Positions 14,539 to 24,357 of a stretch of 64,000 bases of DNA are shown here, one piece after another. The stretch is taken from contig NC_061459.1 in assembly GCF_022581195.2 (NCBI RefSeq), positions 8,494,001-8,558,000 of the forward strand. The letters run 5' to 3'. Under the pieces are notes generated by a model, which was not told the DNA's origin, searched no databases, and worked only from the letters and a program-made list of their open reading frames with translations. Position 1 is the first letter of the stretch. Each line of letters begins with the position of its first letter. Origin of the DNA: Helicoverpa zea. Taxonomy: Eukaryota; Arthropoda; Insecta; Lepidoptera; Noctuidae. The position numbers and the translations under genes are program-made.

Positions 14539-14786
14539 CAGACTATACGGAAGCCATAAGCCAGGGGCTCAGACTATACGGAAGCCACAAGCCAGGGGCT
14601 CAGACTATACGGAAGCCATAAGCCAGGGGCTCAGACTATACAGAAGCCATAAGCCAGAGGCTCAGACTATACGGAAGCCATAAGCCAGAGGCTCAGACTA
14701 TTCGGAAGCCATAAGCCATGGGCTCAGACCATACAGAAGCCATAAGCCAGAGGCTCAGACTATTCGGAAGGCATAAGCCAACAGAA
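14539..14786 (+). repeat. 31-bp tandem array, 8 units
   Basis: Eight units begin CAGACTATAC or close variants at 14539, 14570, 14601, 14632, 14663, 14694, 14725 and 14756, a constant 31-bp period. Each contains GGAAGCCATAAGCCA with few changes. Looser relatives lie just upstream (14440-14538). The array is the core of the LTR element's interior. All reading frames across it are by-products of the repeat rather than a gene. Confidence 0.85.
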
Positions 14787-14790
14787 CCAG

Positions 14791-14895
14791 CAGGAGCACC
14801 AGCACAGCAGCGCTCGTGCCGCGACCAGGAGCACCGGCAGAGCAGCGCTCGTGCCGCAATCAGCAGCACCAGCACAGAAGCGCTTGGGCCACGAC
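14791..14895 (+). repeat. 35-bp tandem array, 3 units
   Basis: Three units start at about 14791, 14826 and 14861, each containing GAGCACC or CAGCACC followed by a conserved AGCGCTCGTGCCGC-type block. The array abuts the 31-bp array in the same retrotransposon interior. It is GC-rich and produces Ala/Arg-rich spurious ORFs in several frames. Confidence 0.7.
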
Positions 14896-16219
14896 ACGGC
14901 CGTTACACATTCTCGTGTATAAGTCTGCGAACAAGCACTTACGACATACATTTCGTTCGGCCACTTCTGACCTTCAAAATCTTTCGTCAAATCTGGAAAG
15001 CTTTTCGCTCTCAAAGAAATAAATTCAAGGCATAACTTTGAAACTATGTCTCAGAAATATCATTATTACTAATCATGTGTCAGCAACGCTGAAAACACAA
15101 CTACCATTGCGGTTTGATAAGTTACGTGTAGTTAACTTCACTTCAGCTTTTGCTACACAGAATACTCATAGGTGACAATACCAAGGCCTTCGAGGGCAAA
15201 AATCTCAAGCCTGATGCACAATTTGAACTATTCTACTTCAATTAAAAACAAATTGAGTAAGTCAAAATCAAAACAGTGTGCATTTATATCACAAGAGCAG
15301 TAAACTTATATTTCTGTGTAGGTACTTGTTGAAACTCTCATGAGCAGAATGTTTAGAAATAAATATTATTGAGCTCATATACATAGTAAGCATGTTAGTT
15401 ATCTAACTCAAGTTCTCATACACTTTCAGTATGTCTTTAACTAATAACCCAACAATATGGATTACAAGTTTACATTATTACATAAAGGCTAAATAAAACC
15501 GGATCGATCTCACCATTTACATACAGGTATGTACATTACAGGATTCTTCCCGTAACATCTGGAGCATAGTAGGAGCAAGGCATGTTGTTCACGGACACCA
15601 CAGCAATAGGTACATAGGCAGAAACTCATTCCACCCGAAACACACAAGAGCAGCATCAGCGTACTAAGCTCGAGCAATTCTCGACTCATTACACCGTCAT
15701 ATACATATGAAAACCAAAGCAATCGTTAATTCGGTTATAACACAAACATTTTGATACCACCTTAACATGTTACTATGACAATAAATTTTGTTAACCAATG
15801 ATCATAGTTACCAGACCTGTTGTTTCCATAAGAATAATAAAAACCAATATTCCTTTTTCGATTTTTCCAATAATGCAATCCACATTAATGCTATCCTGAA
15901 GGATAATAGGATGTATTCTTAAAGTTATTTGGGCACTTGATGCCGCTGAACTCTTCAGAATGGAATAGACCAGAATTGAATGTCCTTGTTCCACAACAAG
16001 ACATATTTATTGGTATCACTTACGCTGCCTGCATAGCATCTTGAATATACTGTTGCGTAGATTGCAACGCACTGCAATCCATTACAAAATTAAAATAGAA
16101 CGGCAAAAACTTCGGTAATGGCGGATATCCTTACACCGCGTCGTACTTAGTAAAAGTGCCAATGAATCTAAACTGAAATCAAAAACTTTATAGTGGGAGT
16201 GAGACTATCCCACTTCTGA

Positions 16220-16456
16220 TCTTAAAAACCAGAAGCAGGTTTGTTTAACGAGGAAATTACAAGAAATAGTTTTAACATAAAAATCAACTAAGATTAGTCA
16301 AGAACGCGGCAAAATCTTATTCTGTCAAACGATAACATGTCTTGTCACCATGACGTTCGAAAAAAGAATCCTCCAAGCATAGATGAACGGCTGAATGGCG
16401 AGATGTCTATGGTCGCTCGTCTCTGCTGCCCTCTTTGTAACTACTGGCAGCTAACA
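16220..16456 (-). repeat. 5' LTR of the non-autonomous element
   Basis: 237 bp identical to 13601-13837. The tRNA-Leu-complementary tract (16207-16219) begins at its inner edge, which marks it as the 5' LTR in minus-strand orientation. The outer edge touches CTAT (16457-16460). Confidence 0.8.
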
Positions 16457-16460
16457 CTAT

Positions 16461-18679
16461 ATTTATGCTTCTTCATCACCATAAAAAATATGATGAGATT
16501 TATTATGACCGTTTCATTTCCTATTTAATTCCTTAGTAAAATGATCGATCTGAAAATTTATCGCACTATAAAACGATCAGGTTACGCTATTAATTTCATT
16601 ATGAAATCTGCATTGAATCTTCGGAGTATTAGACTATCATACAGTAGCACTAAATTACTGGCGTTGTACTGATGATTTTCAATAATTTGTCTCATAAAAG
16701 TACCGCTTAAGTCTGAAGATAAGCCAAGAAGACCTGACGACATGTACTATGCAATAGATAGTAAAATGTCTGTTATATAATATTAATCACATAATTCTAA
16801 CCTAACCTAACAAATCAAAAATATACTCAAAACATAAAACGACATTGCTCCACATATACACTTGTACCAATTAGTCCCACCTGTCCGTCCCAAATAGTAA
16901 ACAAAGGATTTATTTAGGTGCACAGTCGAAGAATCTTGAACGCACAGAATCGGTGTCACCTCGCCGCAATTCAGGCGGGACGCTAGTAAAGGGGGCGCGG
17001 AACATGAATATGCATGCCCGCCTTTGTTGTAGCCAACTGTTTTGAACTCTGAGTGTACAACTGACGTTTACTTCAAGTGACTCAGTTTGATATTCGCGAC
17101 AGGTTGATGGAAATGTTTAAACTTTTCTTTATTTTATGACAAATTGTCTTAAAATATTGTTTTTTTTTTCAGGTTGGGTTTTATCAAACTATATCTACCA
17201 TCAAGCTTGGATACTGTCTGTCACCTATGTCTTCTTAGTTCGAATAGTCTTCAAAATATCTCACTTACTGATAAAACGGCCTAGTTATCTAAATTTATAC
17301 AATGTTAAACCTCACTAACTCATGTGCTACTGCACGCGTTAGTCTCTAAATATAGCAGCGAAAAATTACCCGCATTTCATTACGCACAGTTAGATAAGAC
17401 AGTTTGAAACTGTGAAATTAATTTAACCCTCACCGTGCAGACTTTGTGTTGATAATAACAGGAACCCGTCAGCGCCTCCACGGTGGTCCTTAATTATAGA
17501 CACGCTGTAATTGACGACTATCAAATTCACATTACACATTGCAATCACCAGAAGCTACACGTATTGCAGTTGCAGTTAATATCCTCCTCTGTCTCCCATA
17601 GAAGAAAGGGGTAATTTTATGACACTTCATTAGAAGGGTTATTACTTTAATCACAATAACTTCAATTTACGAGCACAGTACCTAAGTATCATTATATCAA
17701 ACATTTTTTACTCAAATATTGTATTATGTTTTAAGGTTATTCTTAACTGACCTAACGTTAAAGTTTATTGCCAAAAGCAGGTGCAGCAATTTTAAATGAA
17801 GTCATAACAATTAATGCAAGCAATCTGCGCGGCCGTTGTCGAAAAATTTGACAAAATCATATTCTCCATTGGAACGGCACCTGCGAGAGATTTGTGATAG
17901 CAATGAAACACGTGAATTAGCCAAGGCATGGCTTACAGCGCTTTTACACTAAAGAATTTTTGCCGCGCGTAATAAACAGAGTGAATACCCGCGACACATT
18001 CCGACCGTCAGAAATCTGTAACTCGGTTTAAACATGCTCTTTCGCATCGATAAATGGACATTCTTTGCTATAGTGCGTATACAGGCAACACCGTCCATAC
18101 GAACCGAGCGATGACGCTCAGAAAAACCGAGCGGAAAATCAGCTAGTGTAAAAACGCCGTAAGTCAGGTTTGACACAGCGACTTAGGGTTCCTAAATGTA
18201 CACATGGTTTCCGTGTTAATAGGAGTATAAAGGAAATACTAAAACTGTACCAGCTGCTCGTTGGTTCGCAATTTGTACCAGTCGAGAGATATAATCTTAA
18301 ATGTTACACATTGTTGTCGGACGTGAGGTTCAAGGACAGCTCGCAAGAATTTTGGCGAGATAAATTATTTGTCAGCTTTTGTAAAGGAAAGGCTTGTCAG
18401 CTTTTTTTGATAAATTAAAAATACTTAAGTTACCTCCTGTTAACAATGTTGAGCTGCTAATTATTAAATACGTTCAAATTATTTATAAAAAGTCTAAGGA
18501 ACTTTTTGCTGACGTTCGAGCTGGACCCAAAAGTATTCAGACTCATACATATAGCAGGAAATTATCAGTTTATTATGTAGGCTTTTATTTTTAGTCTCAA
18601 CGTTACACAGAGCGTTAATACTATAATATAATGTATAATAATATAATATAATGTCAGGACACCTTTTCACACACGGTTG
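16461..18679. other. Gene-free stretch between mobile elements
   Basis: No recognisable gene. It contains three CTAAC units in a row near 16797-16812 (telomere-like but far too short to mean a telomere) and a GC-richer patch at about 16960-17035 with an ATATGCAT motif. Two ORFs near 17.95-18.6 kb have no family resemblance I can name. Confidence 0.5.
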
Positions 18680-18840
18680 GTTAGCCCCATAGTAAGTTAT
18701 TAATTAACTTGTGTTATGGGTGCTAACACAACTGATAAACTACATATAGCTACACATATACATATTTATAAATACATATTGTAACACCCAGACCACGGTC
18801 AACAAGCATAACAAGCACAAGGTCCACTTGGTTGTATCTT
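18680..18840 (+). repeat. LINE-type 3'-end remnant with imperfect hairpin
   Basis: GTTAGCCCCATAGTAAGTT (18680-18698) and its imperfect reverse complement (18706-18727) form a stem. After an AT-rich spacer follows GTAACACCCAGACCACGG. I recognise this arrangement as a recurrent lepidopteran interspersed repeat, probably the 3' end of a non-LTR element. I cannot assign a family. The R1-clade element inserted just beyond it. Confidence 0.4.
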
Positions 18841-18855
18841 CAATAAATATATAGT

Positions 18856-18871
18856 ATATTTCTCATACCTT
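18856..18871 (+). repeat. Left target-site duplication of the R1-clade element
   Basis: ATATTTCTCATACCTT here is repeated exactly at 24342-24357. The poly(T) that follows is the minus-strand poly(A) tail of the element, so the last two T bases of the duplication are ambiguous. Confidence 0.85.
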
Positions 18872-19185
18872 TTTTTTTTTTTTTTTTAGCGACGTAAAAT
18901 CATCAAATGACCCCTCCCGCTGTGGGTTAGCAGCGGTGAGGGAGTGTCAGACTCTTACTGACTAAAATCGTCGTGTTCCGTCATGGGCCTTTTATGTACC
19001 AGGGCCGCGGTATCTCTTTCGAACAACCCGCAGGGGGGCAGGCCTTGGCCCTGCTGGGCCCCGCTGGGGTTGCTGACATCTCTTTGAGGAGCGCGTGGAA
19101 CAACGCGCGCCGTCGACACGGGTCTGTCGTCTAGAAAGACAGAGGGACGATGAGCCACCCGAACTCACCGCCCACAGACCCACGC

Positions 19186-22100
19186 CTACGGTGGCCGGGA
19201 GTCATCTCGCGACACCCGGCGCCCATGGTGTCTACCTGGTCCAGCGCGGCGGCCGGGATGAGAGGTGCGAACTCTCTGGCGTTCCACCTCCTCCTTCTCG
19301 AGCATGACCGCTTTGCAGAAGGAGGCGACGGCATCCCATTCCCTCTCGCCCCGGACCATGGCCTGAACCAGGGCCGGACGCGAGAGGTCGCCGCCGCCCA
19401 AAGCCTCGACGAGGACCCGGCGGTGCCCTTCCCATGCGGGGCACACCTGGACTGTGTGGTCCACCGTGTCCTCGGGGCTGTCCGCACAATGGTGACACCC
19501 GGGCGCCTCCTCACGACCGATGCGGTGCAGGTACCTCCCGAAACAACCGTGTCCGGTGAGGACCTGCGTCATGCGGTACGTGAGGGCGCCGTGACTCCTC
19601 CCGAGCCACTCCTCAAAGAGGGGACTTACCGCCACGATGGTGGCGTGCCCTGCACTGGGTTGCGACAGTCGCTCCCTCCAGGCCACCATGAGATCGCGCC
19701 GGAGCTCCGCCCGCTGCGCGACAACTTGCCGCGGCAACGGGGTTTCTCCCCGGCGCTGAGCCTCCTCGCGCCAGTCGTACAGGCGCAAGAAGACCCTCGC
19801 CTCCAGATCCCACGGTGGCAGTCCAGCAAGTAGGCCAGCTGCTTCGCGGGAAATCGTGCGGTACCCCCGGATTAGCCTAATGGCTATCACCCTTTGGGGC
19901 ACGTTCAGGTAGTGTACAGCCCGCGGCCGTACCGAACGTGCCCATACCGGGGCCCCGTAAAGGGCCATGGACCGCATGACCCCCGCGTAGAGTCTGCGGC
20001 AGGGGGCGTTTGGGCCGCCCAGGTTGGGCAGGAGCCGCTTGAATGCAGCACCTGCCTTCTCCAGTTTGGGGCCCAAACGTCGGAAATGCTCGACGAAGTT
20101 CCACCGGCCGTCGAGGACGAGTCCCAGGTATTTCATCGCCCTCTCGACGCCGATGGTAACCCCTCCCACCGTGACCTGGGAGCCTGAAGGTGGCGCGTTC
20201 CGAAGCCCATGAAAGCACATGGCCTCGGATTTGTGCAAGGCCACCTCCAGGCCCAGCAGCTGGATCCTCTCGATGACTGTCGCAACCCCGCGCGTCATTA
20301 TGTCGGCCGCCTCCTGGTGCGACCTCCCTTGTGCCAGAACCAGCGTGTCGTCAGCGTAGCAGACCACGCTGACGCCGCTAGGGAGGTCGGCGCGCAGCAC
20401 CCAGTCGTAGCCGATGTTCCACAAGAGCGGCCCCAGTACCGACCCCTGCGGAACACCGCACGACATCTCTCGCCGGTTCCATTCCCCGTTGTGACCAGGG
20501 TAAATGATGGACCTATCCGACAGATAGGCCTCGACCACGCGACGAAGGTAGGTCGGCACCCGTTGATACCGGAGTGCCTCCCTGATGCAACTCCAGGGAA
20601 GGGTGTTGAAGGCGTTGGGGATGTCAAGAGACACCGCCAAGACGACCCCCCCCCCCCCGGGACACAGCATCCCCCGTCGTGAGAGCTCTCACGCGCATGA
20701 TGGCGTCCACCGTTGAGCGCCCCTTGCGGAAACCGAACTGGTGGTCCGCAAGGTCCGGCCCTATCCCCCCAAGGTGCGCGACGAGGCGGTGTGCGACAAC
20801 TCGCTCAAAGAGCTTGCCCACCTCGTCGAGCAACACGATAGGCCGGTATGCGGACGGAGAGTCCGCAGGGCACCCCGGCTTTCGTATGAGGACCAGTTTC
20901 CCTGTCTTCCAACGAAGTGGGAACTGGCCTCTCTCCAAGCATGCGCTGAGAAGCCCCCTAAGTCGAGGCCCGAGAGCCTCAAGGGCCAGGACCCAGGCCT
21001 TGCCAGGCAGGCCATCAGGCCCTGGGGCGGTGTTTTTGGCTTTCAGCCTAGCCACCGCCACTCTCAGGTCCACCCCAGTCACCTCGGGGACATCGTCGTC
21101 GTCGGAAGTGTGGTCCGTACTTGACACCGCGGGTTGCAGAGCCATGGGCGGGGGAGAATGTTCCCCGCGCGAAGGGAACAGAGCGCTCACCACCTCCTCC
21201 ACCAGCTGAGGCCGGAGACTCTGGGTCAGCGGGGGGGCCCATGGGCGGAGCTTGCCCCGCACCATTTTGTACGGGCGCCCCCACGGGTCCCTGTCCAGAG
21301 ACCCCAGCAGCTCCGCATTGGCCACCTCCTTGGCCTGGATGATGGCCAATTGGAGGGCGGTCTTCGCAGCTCTGTATCCCTCGTACAGCTCCGCTTCCCT
21401 GGCTTCTGCATCCGGAGGGCGGATGCGAAGCCTGCGGTGTCTGGTGTACAGGTGCCTCGCAGCGACGCACGCCTCTCGAAGGGCGGCGATCTCGCAAGAC
21501 CACCAGTACACCTGGCGTCGGGCGCGTCCTGGCGGGGCTCGGGGCATGGCCACGTCGCAAATATCGGACATGGTCTCCCGGAACCACTCCGCCTCGTCGT
21601 TGATGTCGGCGGGCCTGTCCGGTGATGACACCCAGGCCTGCACGACTGAGGCTTCCAGGAGAAGCTCCCGGTCAAGATGTTTCAGCGCCCAACGTGGACC
21701 ACTCGGGGTCTGCAGGACCGGCGCGCTAGGGTTCTGGGCGGAGACGTCAAACCGGATGTACCGGTGATCGGAGTAGGTCCCCACCCTCTCCTCCACGCGC
21801 CAGTCAAAGACACGCGGCAGCAGAGCGGGGCTGGCGAACGAGATATCCACCACTGACTCGCCCCGCATCCGTACACACGTGGGGGCAGAACCCCGATTGA
21901 GGACGACCAGGCCTGCTTCCAGCGCCCAGTCCTCCACCATCCTACCCCGTGCATCTGTGCGTCGGGAACCCCAGGCCAAATTCTTGGCGTTGAAGTCCCC
22001 TAACACTAGCACAGGGAGGGAATAACTTCCGACGACGACGGACAACTCCAGGAGGGAGTTGTGGAACTCGGCGAGAGTTCGGCTCGGGGAGAAGTACACC

Positions 22101-22366
22101 CCCACGACGACTATCTCCCCGAACCGTGCTGCGACGCAACCCCTTCCACTCTTCACCCCTTCGAGGGAAGGAGTACCAACGGCGGCCGACGATACACTGT
22201 CACTGAGCCGCTAAGGTCCTTAACCCAGTCATCCCTGGGAAGGACAAAGTACGGCTCAGCGACCACGGCGATGTTGATCGACCACTGCGCCATGCTTTGG
22301 AGCAACAGATCCTGGGCACGGGCGCAGTGGTTGATGTTCGCCTGGAGGAAGCGTAATGGAGCCAGA
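19186..22366 (-). pseudogene. R1-clade ORF2: endonuclease-reverse transcriptase, frameshifted
   Basis: ORF2 of the R1-clade element, read right to left. The first stretch, just after the ORF1 stop, encodes the endonuclease N-terminus (FLQANINHCARAQ, then VVAEPY). A frameshift near 22190 moves it into the long frame 22156-20646, with endonuclease motifs (LVLGDFNAKN, YSDHRYI) and the first RT blocks (NTAPGPDGLP, QFGFRKGRST). At a run of 13 C (20646-20658) the frame shifts again, just before RT motif A (LDIPNAFNTLPW). The third frame, to 19186, has GVPQGSVLGP, the catalytic CYADDTLVL and a C-terminal Cys-Cys-His-Cys cluster (CHHCADS ... HTVQVC) usual in the clade. Catalytic residues are present, but one intact polypeptide cannot be read. 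Confidence 0.88.
20646..20658 (+). repeat. C13 homopolymer at a reverse-transcriptase frameshift
   Basis: Thirteen consecutive C (G on the element's strand) lie exactly where the RT reading frame changes. A one- or two-base length change would put the RT back in one frame. It may be real slippage or an assembly error. Confidence 0.8.
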
Positions 22367-23755
22367 CTAGCACTCCATCACGTCTTCCTCCTCTTGAGGC
22401 CCAAGGACGGGCGCTGCGGCAGCAGCAGCAGCGACGGCGCCATCAGCGGCGGCAGCATTGGAGGCGGCGGAGGCCGCAGGAGCTGCGATGGTGGCCCCTG
22501 GGACCTCCAGCATTCGGGCGCCCGTAGCGGTCACCCTGAGCCGGAGGCCCTCGGTGATACCCAGCTCCTGCAGGTTCACCGCCCCCTTTGCTTGGGCGAG
22601 CACGTCGCGGTACGACACGCCCCTTTTGACCGCGTCCGGCTGTAGTGTGACTACCACAGCCGCGGTTTTGGGGGCGCGGAGTTGCGCCGCGGCGGCTCGC
22701 TCCCTGCGCCGCCGTTTCTGGGCCTTCTTTTTGGCCGCTTCGGCCGCCCTCCGTTTAGCTTTCTTCTCCCCCACCACCTGCCACTCAGGCTCAGTGGCAG
22801 AAGAGGTAGGGGCCGCTGACGGTGTCGGCTTCGGAGGGCGTTTCGCCACTGGTGCCGACGATGGAACTGGTGCGGACGTTAGCACCGGGGGCCTCTGCGC
22901 CTGGGCCGCCTTTGCGGTCTTGGGCTTTGGCTGAGCGGCCGCCCTCCTGGTCGGTCCGTTCGGCGCCGCGACAGGGGGCTTGCTTGGCGGTCCCCTTCTG
23001 GGTGGGGGTGCCGCTGCAACCGCAGCCGCATAGGAGGCCCTTTGGGCCGCTGGGGGCTTCGACGCCGCGAGGGGGGGGCGCAGAACCCTGCCCTCCAGGA
23101 CTGAGAAGCGAGCCTGGAAGGCCGCCATCTCCTGACGGACTAGGGCCAGGATCTGGCTCTCAGCCGGCGCAGTCTGCGCCTGTTGCCTGGCCCCGCCGCG
23201 CTCCGCCTCCTGCTCGCGCATCTTAGCGAGGTCCGCCCGGAGACTCCTGTTCTCCTCCAAGAGAGACTCCAGGGCGGCCGTCAGACGGGCCACCTCCTGG
23301 TTGGACCACCTGCAGTTTGGCCAGCTCGCTCACGGGAGCCCGGCCAAAGTTGCTCACCGCTGCGGCGGTGATGGAGGCGGTGGCGGCCTCAATGGCGCCG
23401 TCCTTGCTAGCCTTTTTTCTTTTTAAGGCCACCTGCCTGATGGCGGACTCCACCGTCTTCTCGAAGTCCGCCCTCCGCTCCCGGTCGGAGCCGATGGCCG
23501 ACTCCTCCTCGGAGGAGGAGCTCGAGTGGTTACCCCCAGAAGCCCCAGCGGACCTTTCGCTAACAGGCCTCCTGGCGACCTTTTTGGCCGAGGCCCCGCG
23601 ACCACTAGAGGAGGACCCGAGGTCTTCTTTCTTCCTCTTGAGGAAGGCGTCGGCCCGGTGGTCCTTCTTGTTGCGGGGGAGCTTAAAATCCCCCGCGACT
23701 CCTTCGCTGGACGCGGACTCGGAGTCCGAGTCCTCATCCCACACCCTGTCGTCAT
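22367..23755 (-). pseudogene. R1-clade ORF1 (gag-like), frameshifted and lacking zinc knuckles
   Basis: ORF1 of the same element. The only ATG (23753-23755) is one frame out from the acidic Ser-rich frame that begins WDEDSDSESASSEG. A second frameshift near 23300 joins SELAKLQVV to the coiled-coil-like VARLTAALESLLEEN. The middle is Pro/Ala-rich and basic, and the end is Ala-rich, finishing EEEDVMEC just before ORF2. R1-clade ORF1 proteins normally carry C-terminal CCHC knuckles. From the coiled coil to the stop the only cysteine is the last residue, so that module is missing. Internal deletion is the likely cause. Confidence 0.8.
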
Positions 23756-24341
23756 CTTTATTTTTTTTTTGTTGTTTTTATTGAGTTATCGTTTTCCATG
23801 TACGTCCCACGAGTATGAGAGCAAGTAACCGTCAACCCCGGCAGTGGCCTCATACCGGGGCAAGCCTACATACTGTTGGGGGCGGCTGGCCCCAACAGGT
23901 GGGAGCGCTAACGACCGTGTCCCCCACGGCCATTCATCCCCTCGCCGCGCTCCCGAAACTTGGGATTGGGTGGTTTTTTATCTAAGAGGTGTCCTTCCTC
24001 TGGGCCGGGCGGTTAAGCCAAGCCCTCGGCGGCGGCATTAGGCATGCCTCCGTCTGCTGTCCGGCCATCCCGGCTCAGCAAACCCGCCAAAAGGTTTGCT
24101 CTTCGTTGTACGAAGAGCAAACGAGCGCCGCGTCAGTGCGCCTGCACCTCTGCGGGTATGGCCGCATCCTTGCCATGTCCACAAACGTCGACTGGTCAGG
24201 AGCGGCCCCTCCCTGGGTCCCTCTTTATCTGGCCTCTCCCCTGAACCTTTCCGGCATGAGTATCTCTACCGGCAGAGCTTCAGGATCATTGAGGCACGCA
24301 AGCCCCACCACGACGACAACGTGGGGACCCCCTCGGTGGGG

Positions 24342-24357
24342 ATATTTCTCATACCTT
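24342..24357 (+). repeat. Right target-site duplication of the R1-clade element
   Basis: Exact repeat of 18856-18871, directly next to the 5' end of the element. The match shows that the 5' end is intact or nearly so. Confidence 0.88.

Larger units (their letters stand above)
13601..16456 (-). mobile_element. Non-autonomous LTR retrotransposon, 2.86 kb
   Basis: Two direct repeats of 237 bp (13601-13837 and 16220-16456) match at every base and enclose 2.38 kb with no gag or pol ORF. On the minus strand the LTR begins TGTTAGC. Directly after the 5' LTR (plus coordinates 16207-16219) lie 13 nt complementary to the 3' region of tRNA-Leu (TCAGAAGTGGGAT), a plausible primer-binding site. It is offset a few nt from the tRNA's CCA end. 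A purine-rich tract (AGGAGAGGCCG, minus strand) abuts the 3' LTR. CTAT flanks both outer ends (13597-13600 and 16457-16460). The interior is mostly tandem repeats. Identical LTRs imply recent insertion. A Ty3/gypsy-type helper using tRNA-Leu is an inference. Confidence 0.78.
18872..24341 (-). mobile_element. R1-clade non-LTR retrotransposon, near full length
   Basis: A 5.47-kb insertion in minus orientation. It has a 5' UTR (about 23756-24341), ORF1 (about 22367-23755), ORF2 with apurinic-like endonuclease and reverse transcriptase (19186-22366), a 3' UTR and a poly(A) tail (poly-T at 18871-18887). A 16-bp duplication, ATATTTCTCATACCTT, brackets it. Its GC content is far above that of the flanks. 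ORF1 and ORF2 are each interrupted by at least one frameshift, so this copy is dead unless these are assembly errors. Endonuclease and RT motifs are most like the R1/TRAS/SART clade. The target is neither 28S rDNA nor TTAGG repeats. Confidence 0.9.

Noticed and set aside
14693..15035. Ala/Arg-rich ORFs on both strands near 14.7-15.0 kb
   Set aside because: They arise from the 31-bp and 35-bp tandem arrays, which keep several frames open at once.
16797..16812. Three CTAAC units resembling the insect telomere repeat
   Set aside because: Only about 16 bp long, as expected by chance in AT-rich DNA. No array and no telomeric retrotransposon join.
17773..17866. Possible ancient LTR copy: AAAAGCAGG and AAAATCATATTCT at the same 80-bp spacing as in the LTR
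   Set aside because: Sequence between the two matching words does not align better than chance. The shared spacing is not enough.
19150..19833. 227-codon plus-strand ORF within the R1-clade element
   Set aside because: Antisense shadow of the GC-rich reverse-transcriptase frame.
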